Of a stretch of DNA of 21,724 nucleotides, positions 1 through 7,524 are shown piece after piece (the first letter of the stretch is position 1; each line of letters opens with the position of its first letter). The position numbers and the translations under genes are program-made. A model generated the notes under the pieces. The model made no database searches, had not been told where the DNA came from, and saw nothing but the letters and a program-made list of their open reading frames with translations. The DNA comes from Coptodactyla brooksi. Lineage: Eukaryota; Arthropoda; Insecta; Coleoptera; Scarabaeidae. The stretch covers positions 1 to 21,724 of the forward strand of contig JAWQRM010000527.1 of the NCBI GenBank assembly GCA_033557675.1, read 5' to 3'.

Positions 1-1547
1 GGCCTAGGGGGATTAAAGTTCGATCATAGAAGGTATGATGACATCCTAGTATGCCAGGACCGCGCCATAATGTTTCATTGCTAAACAACCAAAGTTTGGC
101 AATAACTTTGACAGTTTGACCATTGTTTTAAATTTAATTCTAACTAAACCTAGATAAATAGTTTTAATATTTGTAAAAATGCTCTACACCTTGGAAGAAA
201 GAATTGAAGTTACGTCTCTACTTTAAACATTAGTACTTCACAACAAGCATTCAGATTAGCGTTTAGCGCATAAGTACGTAAGTGAAGTTCTTAGGAAGTT
301 TCAAGAAACAGGATCTGTTCAGAACAAAAAAAGAAATTAGTTAATGAAGCAACGGAGGTGGCTGTTATGGGTCATGTAACAATGGATCCTACACTTAGCA
401 CAAGGAAACTGACCACTGTTTCAAGAATCCCACGAAGCAGCATTCAGAGAATCCTGAAGAAACATAAATTCCACCCATACAAAATTAAATTAGTCCAAGA
501 ATTTTAAGGAAGACGATTTCGATAGGCGTGTGCAATTTTGTGGCATTATGAATGATAAAATCAATATTGATCCTCACTTGCTTTTTAATATTTGTTTTTC
601 CGATGAATGTACTTTCTTTGTGAATGGTGAAGTTAATGGACATAACTGCCGGTTCTGGTCAGACACTAATTTCGTGAAGTACACACCATCCCGAGAAGTT
701 AAACGTATGGACAGGAATTTTTGGGGGGCCATATTGTCGGATCATTCTTTTTGACTGGAAACTTGTCAAGCGAAATGTACCTGGAATAGTTAGAAACTAC
801 GATTTACCCAGCTTTAACGGCAATAATCGAGCAAAATGATAATTATCGTGCTGAAAAAAATTAAGCTTCCAACAATATGGTGCTCCACAGCATTATGCTA
901 TGCCTATGATTGGAAGAAGGGGTTCCATTGAGTGGCCTGCACGTTCCCCTTACTTCGCATCGTTAGACTTCTTCCTCTGGACACATCTCAAATCAAAAAT
1001 TTATGTTACATCGCCTACCTCATTAAAAGACTTGCTTGAAATGTTAGGAATCACTTTGAAACATGTTTATACTACTACATGGAGCTTACTGGTGGACATT
1101 TTCAGCATTTAATAACTTAGAACATTTTATTTGACTACTACTTTAATAGTTTAAACTTTATGTTGTGGATTGTTATTAGTTTATTTAATTGATTATTATT
1201 TTGAGAAATTGATTATTAAAACACACAAAACTTATTTGGTAGTTGTCAATATTAAAATGACGCGAATTCGTGAACTTTAAAGGACCGTCATTTGGGATTG
1301 ATTTGACCTAATGACGTGAAATTTAGCAAAAGAATGGACCTTGATATGACCTTCAAAATGATGTATCACTCGATCCCTCTTTCTATTTAAAATTTCAAGG
1401 TCGAAGCTTACCCCCTCCAAGGGTTGCTGTTAAGGGGTTGAAATAACCCAGAAATTTGTTCTCCTAAAAACTTGATGTATTCGAGCGCTTTTTGATGTAT
1501 GTACTCCATTGTAAAAAAACGGGGTGGTTCATTTTCGGTAGGCCACC
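1..1547 (+). mobile_element. Degenerate Tc1/mariner-superfamily DNA transposon
   Basis: The block is an old cut-and-paste element whose transposase relic lies at 179-1112, followed by about 430 bp of non-coding 3' tail. The right end reads TTCGGTAGGCCACC up to 1547. Reverse-complemented it begins GGTGGCCTA, and the window itself begins GGCCTA, so the left terminal inverted repeat may start about 3 bp before base 1. This end pairing rests on only six bases and is tentative. No target duplication can be tested because the left flank is outside the window. Stops and frameshifts make it non-autonomous. Confidence 0.6.
179..1112 (+). pseudogene. Transposase relic, IS630/Tc1/mariner superfamily
   Basis: The frame starts at ATG 179 (MLYTLEERIEV), meets a stop after about 15 codons, and continues through several frames. 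Helix-turn-helix-like pieces are visible early (VSEVLRKFQETGSVQN; later LSTRKLTTVSRIPRSSIQR). The DDE core begins in the open stretch 530-754 with FSDECTFF, where the Asp fits the first catalytic residue, then GHNCRFWSD and NFWGAI. The second catalytic block, normally QDGAPPHY, reads QQYGAPQHY, so that Asp appears to be Tyr. The third block lies in 900-1112 as IEWPARSP...LDFFLW, retaining its Asp before HLKSKIY. At least two frameshifts and several stops mean it cannot make an active enzyme. The family is inferred from remembered motif patterns; subfamily is not certain. Confidence 0.75.
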
Positions 1548-1730
1548 ATGTATTTATGATATCGCACACAGATCATGCGCAATATAATATATTTACTCGT
1601 ACTATTCTTTCTTAATATAAAAAGGAAGATGTTTGATGTATTGAAATCTACTCTGCTTGAAAATAACAAATGAATTCACAACACATACTTATATCTTATA
1701 AAATACCACGGTAATCTGTGCCACCATTTT

Positions 1731-2098
1731 TACTTTCTCTTAAGAGAAAGTATTGCATTCGCAAAAAAATCGATGTCAAGATTTTGATGAATCTTGACGA
1801 ATTAGGCTATTTGTAGTCTACCTATGCTATTTTTGGTGAGTGGTCCGTCCGTCCGTCTGTAAGTTGTTTTTAGACTGCCGGCATTAGCCTGATTAAAACA
1901 ATACTTTACATACAAGCTGATTATTATATAATCTGGTCACAATAAGGATTTCGTAAAGATTGTCCACATCGTTGAGGTGGTTCACCTAAACTTTTTTTTA
2001 TTTTTCTACAACTTTTCGTAACAAGATATATTTTTGTAGTCTACATAAAATTGGGAGTAAAAGCTATAAGGATAGTATATGCTTAAAATCGACAGTCC
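1731..2098 (+). repeat. Palindrome-led interspersed repeat, copy A
   Basis: About 368 bp matches 13369-13735 at roughly 80% by eye. It opens with a perfect 22-bp palindrome at 1731-1752 (half-site TACTTTCTCTT followed by its reverse complement), then TTGCATTCG, an A-run, a segment around TCTTGACGAATTAGGC, a short GTCC-type microsatellite (1847-1859), and a body ending near CTATAAGGATAGTATATGC. No protein is visible in any frame and I do not recognise the family. The boundaries are those of the similarity between the two copies, not of a proven element. Confidence 0.8.
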
Positions 2099-2099
2099 T

Positions 2100-2340
2100 C
2101 TGCTAGTTTTGACTTGCGATCTGCCTTATAAATGAATTTGTACACGTCCATTTTGTCTACATATTCATATGTTGGTTATAATCTTTTGCCATATTTGGAC
2201 AAACCATTTCTTTGGAACTACCATGTTTTACTTTTCTTGAAACGGCAACTTCTTCTGAAGGACTATGGTAAACTTACACGCCAGTCTGCTCTTTGAAATA
2301 GTTCCTCATCTGTTTTTATATTGGATAAGTGGATATTACT
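2100..2340 (-). pseudogene. piggyBac-like transposase C-terminal fragment
   Basis: Read on the minus strand, this segment gives TDEELFQRADW, then SEEVAVSRKVKHGSSKE, then MVCPNMAKDYNQHMNM, and after a +1 shift VDKMDVYKFIYKADRKSK. The order CP..(A/V)..YN.HM..VDK.D......DRKSK is the typical pattern just before the C-terminal W-rich part of DDE_Tnp_1_7 (piggyBac family) transposases. The stretch has at least one stop and one frameshift and is cut off on the downstream side near copy A of the palindrome repeat. The mariner at 2371-4180 lies immediately upstream in coding sense, so it probably landed in this relic. I could not identify a matching piggyBac continuation beyond 4182. Confidence 0.6.
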
Positions 2341-2734
2341 CTAGAACCAAGAAGATCGATCCTTATTATAAGCTGCATTCAATAAATAACAAGCCATGGC
2401 CACCTGTCATAACAGCAGTTCTTTTTATTCACAAATGTTGACCATGAAGGTTTAAGCATTTATCCCATTGTGAAACTAGACGGGATATTCGCCTCTCATA
2501 CTAAATCTTCGGTTGCAGCAAGTTACGAACCAACTTACGAACCTCCTCATGCACTTCATCGTCCGGCTGTAATCTTCTTCCACGTAAATGTCTTTTGAGT
2601 TCTCCAAATATATAAATGAATATCGTAGGGAGACAGGTCAGGGCTGTTAGGGGAGATTGTTTAGGACATAGGTTCTCAAACTTATTTTGTCCACCGCCTA
2701 TTTTGACACAGCCTGTTTTTCTAGAGCAGCTTTT

Positions 2735-3620
2735 TTTCTTCAGATTGTAAAATCGAGTCAAACAAGTACCTTTTGACAGCTAGCGAACCTCTGTGGGAAA
2801 CAGCAATCGGTTGAAATCTTCGTCATTGGCCATGCGAAACTGATTAAATAATCGGTCATGCAGTGAGTTACTTATAATTTTATTATCTGTTCTGATAACA
2901 TATTGCAGTGATGTATGGAGGCGTTCACTCAGATTTTTCGCAACCAAACGCTGGCGATGAATGACGAAATGTACAGCAAGCACATCAGAAACTTTATTTT
3001 TTTTAAGCACGCTATGAAGCCTTTGTGACGTCTTGTCATAGCCGGAGCGCCATCCGTAGCAGCTGACATAACATTATTCGAAGAAATTTCCTTTTCGTCA
3101 CAAACCTTTTCCAGTGTATTAAATACGGTTTCTACTTTTGCGCTTTCTAAATTTGAGGCAAATAGTTCTTGACTTATTTTCTCATCTTTGATAAATCTCA
3201 CGTATGCCATTAACAATGCTTTATTGGTTGGTAAAGTGGATTCATCCAACTGAATTGAAAATTGACAAGTCTGCAGATGATTGCAGAATGATTCTTCAAT
3301 GTTTTCAGCCATTTAATCAATTCGTCTTTGCACAAAACTATTGTTCAAAGGAGTTTTCCGGATAATACTTGCCAGTGGTTTATGGAGGACTTTACTGGAG
3401 AAGTAAATAACCACTTACTTCTTTTACTGCTAGTAAAATTAAATCTTCCTCAATAGTGCGTGGCCTGTTTTAGCTCTATCCACAATGAGATATTGTGGGA
3501 AGCTCGAAGTCCGTCATAGTTTCTCTTAGAAGCTGATGAAGGAAAACTTTCAAGCCTAGAAGGCTTCATCACTTTATTTAAAAATATTTGTTGACAAATA
3601 AGGCACATTAGCGATGATAG
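2735..3620 (-). pseudogene. hAT transposase relic, ZBED5/SCAND3-like
   Basis: From the N-terminal side, a BED-finger-like piece (CLICQQIFLNKVMKPSRLE) falls near 3620-3540. Next come fragments near 3470-3320 ending in QRRID. The longest open stretch (3312-2929) contains MAENIEESFCNHLQ, FSIQLDESTLP with the first catalytic Asp, ALLMAYVRFIKDE, and ATDGAPAMTRRHKGFIACLKK with the second conserved Asp (TDGA.AM). A frameshift leads into 3010-2780: VIHRQRLVAKNLSERLH and NDEDFNRLLFPTEVR, the conserved step before a W-L motif in this family. After WLSKGTCL-type sequence the gene jumps to the element terminus, so the dimerisation C-terminus is missing. Frameshifts and deletion make it inactive. Family assignment is confident, the exact clade less so. 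Confidence 0.82.
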
Positions 3621-3774
3621 ATTTGTGAAATTTTTCCTTTATTAATCCTTTATTCACATCAATTGCGCGCAATACTGCTAATGAAAATAAAATGAACAAT
3701 CACTGCCTTTATATAGGTTGAAGACGTATAACACGCATCGACAGGAATAAGATAAACATGCAATGACTCGTTTA

Positions 3775-3950
3775 TAATACTCGGCGCGGAAGTCAAGCGC
3801 GGGCAGGGGCAAGGGCGATGCGGGAGCAGAGTGAGGGTCGGGGGTTGCGAGGCTCAGTCCTGTCGACGCATGCATGCGCGCTCGCTGCCTCCCAAATGCC
3901 CCCGAATTGAAAGCCTCCAGCGCCCACAAAGGGGCGTTATCGCCCACTTT
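3775..3950 (-). other. GC-rich subterminal block of the hAT element
   Basis: This is a sharp GC- and CpG-rich island in otherwise AT-rich sequence, next to the hAT right end and upstream of its transposase. It contains GCATGCATGCGCGC and runs of GGGCG. It is open over 3678-3977 on the minus strand, but the frame runs through the terminal repeat and into the flanking mariner, so it is not a plausible protein. A subterminal promoter or transposase-binding region is possible but not shown. Confidence 0.5.
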
Positions 3951-4182
3951 CAGAAAGACTAGTTTAGGACCTCCCACTTAAATTTGACTAGCTGATTTTT
4001 GACGGCATTTGTTGTATAGGGGCTCGTCATAAACCGCTACACGTAGGCCCTCTTTCGTTAATAACGCGTACGAAATAGTTTCTACATACTGTTGGCAGGT
4101 CTCCTCCACAATAATGCTAAAGTTTTAAAGTTGTCGATTGGGTCTAACAAGCTCCCGCCCGTTATTTATTGAACGACCCTTA

Positions 4183-4500
4183 TACGATGAAAGTTTGTAT
4201 TTCTTTTACACTTGTAGGGATAAAAGTCCTCAAGTTCCCGCCACTCCTTTGTAATGCATATAGATTAGTCTAAAAACAATTTTCTTAACATTGTCAATGG
4301 AAAAATGTGAAGGAATGTAGGGAGACTATTCTACCTTAGACCACTTATTACATTTTATTTTCGACGTCGCTCTGTTGTTGTAAATGTGAAATTTTAATTA
4401 CCTTCAGCTGTATTTCAAACCTATTTTTACATCATGGAATATAGATTTTCTTCATAATTAATAACAACAACCCTAAAAAAATACATAGTGATCCATGCCA
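4183..4500. other. Unassigned DNA right of the nested elements
   Basis: This is the pre-insertion neighbour of 2100-2370 once the mariner is removed. Minus-strand frames are open for short stretches (for example EWRELEDFYPYKCKRNTNF), but none matches a piggyBac block clearly. No RNA gene, promoter or element end is evident. Confidence 0.4.
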
Positions 4501-4947
4501 CAGTATCTATGCTCGTGTACCTTGGGAAAAACGTCTTGTACCTTGGGCCAAATATTAAATAAAAGGTGATCACAAGTAATAAACACATTAAAGGTATGTT
4601 TTTAACTTTGTATTCTAATAATATTTTAATAAATGATAATATTTAATAAATAATATTTTATTTATGATATTAATGTAAATACAATAAATATCATATGTTC
4701 AAAAATAAAAAGTAAATAATTACATATTATTTTAATATGTTTTACAAAAATCGCACAAATAATGCTTCCATTCACTTGTCTATATTCCTGCATACAAAAA
4801 ATGTGTCCACCGACCACAGGAGGTGCATTCTTCACACTATTCTTCACCGCTTTGATCATTCCCTTTTGAGGAAGAACAATATAAGCATGCTTCTTCGTCG
4901 CCAGTATTGATGGTGTTAAAAATGATCCAGAGGTTAAAGTATTAGAA

Positions 4948-5025
4948 GGCTCAGGGGTTGAAAAAAAGTAGGCTTAGGGGTTGAAGAAGTAGAAGACTGA
5001 GGGGTTGAAGAAGTAGAAGGCTCAT
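4948..5025. repeat. 24-bp tandem repeat in transposase linker
   Basis: Units start at 4948 (23 bp), 4971, 4995 and a partial at 5019, built on GGCTCAGGGGTTGAAGAAGT plus AGAA. On the minus strand each full unit encodes an STSSTPQS-like octapeptide, so the period keeps the reading frame of the pogo-like linker. Confidence 0.85.
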
Positions 5026-5133
5026 AGACTCAAGTATTTAAAGGCCTATCAATCACAAGTACGAACAGGTAAAAAGGTAATCGTTGTCAGTAAACTGCAA
5101 GGAAAGCAAAGGAAAATTAGATGGAAGCCAAGT

Positions 5134-5207
5134 CCAAGGACAGAACTGTGCTCAAAGCTGTTTCATTAAGCACAGTTCAAAGACAGAACTACGCTCAAAC
5201 CTGTTTC
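5134..5207. repeat. 43-bp offset direct duplication at DETG codons
   Basis: AAGGACAGAACTGTGCTCAA at 5136 and AAAGACAGAACTACGCTCAA at 5179 are two diverged copies, each followed by a match to CTGTTTCAT. On the minus strand they read ETALSTVLSL and ETGLSVVLSL. A short local duplication has therefore doubled the first catalytic motif region of the pogo-like relic; only the 5200-side copy keeps DET intact. Confidence 0.75.
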
Positions 5208-5565
5208 ATCTAGATCCCAAATTTTCTCGGGTGAGATCGGACCATATTTTCTATGCATTTCTTTAATGTTATTAAAAAATAGCGCGACTTAAGCTTGTAG
5301 CTTCCGACTTGTGAATTGACAGTTCTCCATGTATCAGGAATTTTCTTTTTGTTAGCTTTCGCAAATTTAAAAGCTAACACACGTACGCCCTTTTTGGTCA
5401 ACCCGTATTACATTTTATTATTACATCCTCTGTACTCACAGCCACAAGTGCTCGTTTCAAGGATTCTTCACTTACTAGTTTCCGCCTTTTTCCTTCTAGG
5501 CAAGGTTGAATGCAGACCGAATGTCTAAAATAAAAATAGAAAATGTGTTCATGATCCACTGGCTT

Positions 5566-5605
5566 AAGGTACACGATGGTAGTTGTCCTCAAGGTACACG
5601 ATGGT
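5566..5605. repeat. Paired AAGGTACACGATGGT motifs
   Basis: The 15-bp motif AAGGTACACGATGGT occurs at 5566-5580 and 5591-5605, and with one change at 5941-5955. Inverse-orientation relatives (GTGTACCTTGGG, CTTGTACCTTGGG) lie at 4515 and 4537. These may be transposase-binding repeats of the pogo-like element. Confidence 0.6.
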
Positions 5606-6051
5606 GTTTTTTAGAATAAATATGGCTGTCTAAACAAAACTGCTTAACCAATGAACAAATCAGAGTAACCAAAGCAAACAAAGTGTACTTACCGAAAGGT
5701 AGGCTATCTACGTATTTTACACCGAAAAATCCTTGCAAGCACACTAAGAATATAGTTACACACAAATGGAATGCAAAAACTATACTTTGATAACTAAAAA
5801 ACAACTTTTTATTATTATTTTCACAAGGCACAACATACACCGGTTTCGCTCAAAAGAACAACTGAATACTTCATAATGACGAAGAGGGTTCGTCGAAACG
5901 CCGCTAGATTACAGTACATTCCAGATACTTGAAATGACGCAAGGTACACCATGGTCTTGGTACAACAGTCTTCCCTGTATTTAGGTGATCCACAATTGTC
6001 AAAAACATTTAGGCCAGCTGTTCCAAAGAAGCTGTGTTTGCTTTGAACACT

Positions 6052-6366
6052 TTATTCAATTTTCAGCTGCAGTTGTCCAAATAGTAACATTAACTTTTTA
6101 GCTCTTATAACAGCCAAAGTTTCCATCTTCGAATCCTCGTCGTCTTCAATATTAACATCCTCATTGTTATCATCCATGGAGGTAACATGCAACACGTCAA
6201 TGTCAAATAAACCATTGTCATCAGTAAGAACAATATTTTCTCGTTTTTTTCTTCTAGATCATGGGTATTAATAACTGATTCATTATTTCAAAGAATGTCT
6301 TCTGAGGTGGTGTAAGCACCGTCAGGATCCTTTTGTTCCAGATGTTTAAAATAACACATCTTTTCC
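6052..6366 (-). pseudogene. Unidentified acidic reading frame, possible old 3' exon
   Basis: On the minus strand, sequence after a pyrimidine run ending TTTTTTCTCTTAG reads CYFKHLEQKDPDGAYTTSED. It then meets a TGA, continues NNESVINTHDLEEKNE, and after a frameshift gives ENIVLTDDNGLFDIDVLHV, a strongly acidic DDNNEDVNIEDDEDSK, and METLAVIRAKKLMLL up to a stop at 6054-6052. The composition and the splice-acceptor-like start resemble a terminal exon of a host gene or the acidic part of a transposase. I recognise no domain. One stop and one frameshift argue that it is broken. The apparent acceptor also overlaps a possible fragment of the palindrome-led repeat (6362-6395), so it may be coincidence. 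Confidence 0.35.
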
Positions 6367-6395
6367 CTAAGAGAAAAAATTATTGCGATTGCCTG
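6362..6395 (+). repeat. Possible fragment of the palindrome-led repeat
   Basis: TTTCCCTAAGAGAAA followed by ATTATTGCGATTGC resembles the first 35 bp of the repeat at 1731 and 13369 (CTTTCTCTTAAGAGAAAG, TATTGCATTCG). Here the palindrome is imperfect and similarity fades after the A-run near 6410. Confidence 0.4.
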
Positions 6396-6433
6396 AATGT
6401 AAAAAAAATAGTTCATTTGAGTTGCATATTCCC

Positions 6434-6456
6434 GCTGGTTTCACCATGAAACCAGC
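6434..6456. repeat. 10-bp perfect hairpin, 3-nt loop
   Basis: GCTGGTTTCA at 6434-6443 pairs with TGAAACCAGC at 6447-6456 around CCA. No T-run follows to suggest a terminator, and its role is unknown. Confidence 0.7.
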
Positions 6457-6760
6457 ACCTTTTTACGCAAATAAAGACAATATAACTTTAAAATATTTGC
6501 AGAAAAACATTTATTTAGATTGATTAACACATTCCTAAATTTCTATCATACAAGACACAAGACCACATGACGGCATTGCCAGTAGAATTATAACAATAAA
6601 TTTAATATAATGTAATATTAAATAATAACACGCGATGACAGTAAAACCAAAAGTGGAAAATAACTGATCGATTCACGTTTCGCTAACCAAGTTATCAGTA
6701 TCAGGAGCAATGAAAGAGTGAGTGTACTAGTACCACTTGTTTAACTTTATTGCGTTAACT

Positions 6761-6803
6761 TAAGTCCAAATTATATTAATAAGTATAATATAATTTGGAC
6801 TTA
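6761..6803. repeat. 18-bp perfect hairpin
   Basis: TAAGTCCAAATTATATTA (6761-6778) is followed, after the 7-nt loop ATAAGTA, by its exact reverse complement (6786-6803). A perfect stem of this length is unlikely by chance alone even in AT-rich DNA. It may be a tiny fold-back element or a recent small inverted duplication. Confidence 0.85.
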
Positions 6804-7069
6804 TTAGCAAAAAACATGATACATCTGTGTTACAAACTGTGTTACATATGGATTAACTATTTTTCCGTGAACGTTTCGCCTAGATATGAAATTAATTGCT
6901 TTAATTACTTTTTTACTAGTTACTTTACTAATTACTTTTTAATAAATAAGAAAATAAATTGACCTTCCAAGAAATTGAAACAAGAGGATAACTTTCTGAA
7001 CAATGGGGAGAAGTTCATAGCTGGGAGATCAATTTATTTCCTTGTTTATTAAAAAGTGATTAATTGCTT

Positions 7070-7524
7070 AACTTTATTACAGTTGGCATTTATTTCTTTA
7101 CCATAAACAAAAAATCAAATTTTTTAATCTGCAAGCAATTTACGAAATTTATGCTTGATATTATTACATCTGAAACACTTGTAACATTTTCTGTTTGTCA
7201 GTTCTTGCAAAATTCAGGTGATATATCGTGCTTGCCCCTTTATTTCGTTTATTATTTTATTTTGGCGGACGAGTTGAATTTTATATGAATCCCGATCCGG
7301 AAATGCTTCTTAACGTCACTAACTGTTGTTTAGAACAAGGTTTTCTATTTTATGTCGTAGGGACCATTTAATTTACCCCTACGCATTTTGGTGTACAAAG
7401 TACTGCCAAAAATAAAAGGTGCACCTATAACTTGTACGTGTTATCGCTGAAAAGCATTTCACCGAATTTTTTTATGAACTTTATTGTAATCAACATTTAT
7501 TTCTTTATTGTACACAACAAAATA
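7070..7524 (+). repeat. Diverged direct repeat pair
   Basis: The segments 7070-7117 and 7477-7524 align over about 48 bp (AACTTTATT, CATTTATTTCTTTA and ACAA are conserved), offset by 407 bp. Most differences are transitions, which fits an old duplication. The nature of the parent sequence is unknown. Confidence 0.45.

Larger units (their letters stand above)
2667..3961 (-). mobile_element. Defective hAT transposon with 8-bp target duplication
   Basis: The element is 1295 bp and flanked by identical GTTTAGGA at 2659-2666 and 3962-3969, the 8-bp duplication typical of hAT. The left end reads CATAGGTTCTCAAACTTA; the right end, reverse-complemented, reads TAGTCTTTCTGAAAGTGGG. They share the core TTCT-AAA-T and are imperfect inverted repeats of the CAGGGGTTCTCAAA type. 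The transposase relic is on the minus strand. A GC-rich block sits just inside the right end (3775-3950), which is the 5' side of the transposase. The C-terminal half of the gene is deleted, so the copy is non-autonomous. Confidence 0.88.
2429..4135 (-). pseudogene. Mariner transposase remnant, split by hAT insertion
   Basis: The coding remnant lies in two blocks. Minus-strand 4135-3970 gives TTNAVKNQLVKFKWEVLNN, the segment following the second catalytic Asp. That Asp is probably the GAC at about 4027, now frame-shifted. Across the hAT element, 2658-2429 continues with NSPDLSPYDIH, which holds the third catalytic Asp of the DD34D triad, then FGELKRHLRGRR, DDEVHEEVRK and a C-terminal QWDKCLNLHGQHL followed by a stop at 2431-2429. 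Joining the flanks of the hAT duplication restores a continuous match through VLNN..NSPDLSP, which shows the interruption came later. The N-terminal helix-turn-helix half is absent, and there are frameshifts besides. Confidence 0.8.
2371..4180 (-). mobile_element. Internally deleted mariner interrupted by a hAT element
   Basis: The ends are AGCTGCATTCAATAAATAAC at 2371-2390 and, reverse-complemented from 4161-4180, AGGGTCGTTCAATAAATAAC (16 of 20 identical). TA flanks both sides (2369-2370 and 4181-4182), the mariner target duplication. Removing the hAT element and one copy of its 8-bp duplication leaves about 507 bp, much shorter than the about 1.3 kb of a full mariner. The N-terminal DNA-binding half and the first catalytic Asp region are missing, so this is a deletion derivative that would need transposase supplied by another copy. 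Confidence 0.85.
4740..5530 (-). pseudogene. pogo-like (DDE_1, jerky/Tigger type) transposase relic
   Basis: Minus-strand order: a Psq-like N-terminal piece RRKLVSEESLKRALVAV (about 5500-5440); after a frameshift GVRVLAFKFAKANKKKIPDTW (about 5390-5325), the segment preceding the second helix-turn-helix half; then EKIWDLDETGLSVVLSL (about 5235-5185), whose DET carries the first catalytic Asp of DDE_1 enzymes. Most of the catalytic core is missing. The frame resumes in a Ser/Thr/Pro linker made of 24-bp repeats (EPSTSSTPQSSTSSTPKPT, about 5022-4965) and ends with GGHIFCMQEYRQVNGS...C (about 4815-4740), which resembles the small C-terminal cysteine finger of some insect pogo-like proteins. Stops, frameshifts, a 43-bp duplication at the DETG codons and the core deletion make it dead. 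Confidence 0.65.
4501..5977 (-). mobile_element. Degenerate pogo-like element
   Basis: Candidate ends are CAGTATCTATG at 4501 and, reverse-complemented from 5977, CAGGGAAGACTG. CAG starts are usual in pogo/Tigger elements. TA follows the right end (5978-5979); the left side has CA, possibly a mutated TA. Both ends carry two spaced copies of a TGTACC motif (left at 4516 and 4537; right in reverse at about 5964 and 5948), which supports the pairing better than the weak terminal match. The transposase relic between them is on the minus strand. Boundaries are tentative. Confidence 0.5.

Noticed and set aside
1847..1859. GTCC repeats as a possible CRISPR-like or satellite array
   Set aside because: Only three to five 4-bp units are present, within an interspersed repeat; there is no spacer structure.
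3678..3977. 99-codon minus-strand open frame over the GC-rich block
   Set aside because: It crosses the hAT terminus and the target duplication into mariner sequence. GC-rich DNA is poor in stop codons, which explains the open frame.
5589..5840. 83-codon minus-strand open frame with hydrophobic stretches
   Set aside because: It lies between the pogo-like N-terminal piece and the right end, contains repeated AAGGTACAC motifs at its end, and has no familiar domain. Hydrophobicity is expected from AT-rich codons.
6131..6145. TTCGAATCC resembling a tRNA T-loop
   Set aside because: No acceptor, D-arm or anticodon stem can be folded around it, and no other tRNA signature was seen in the window.
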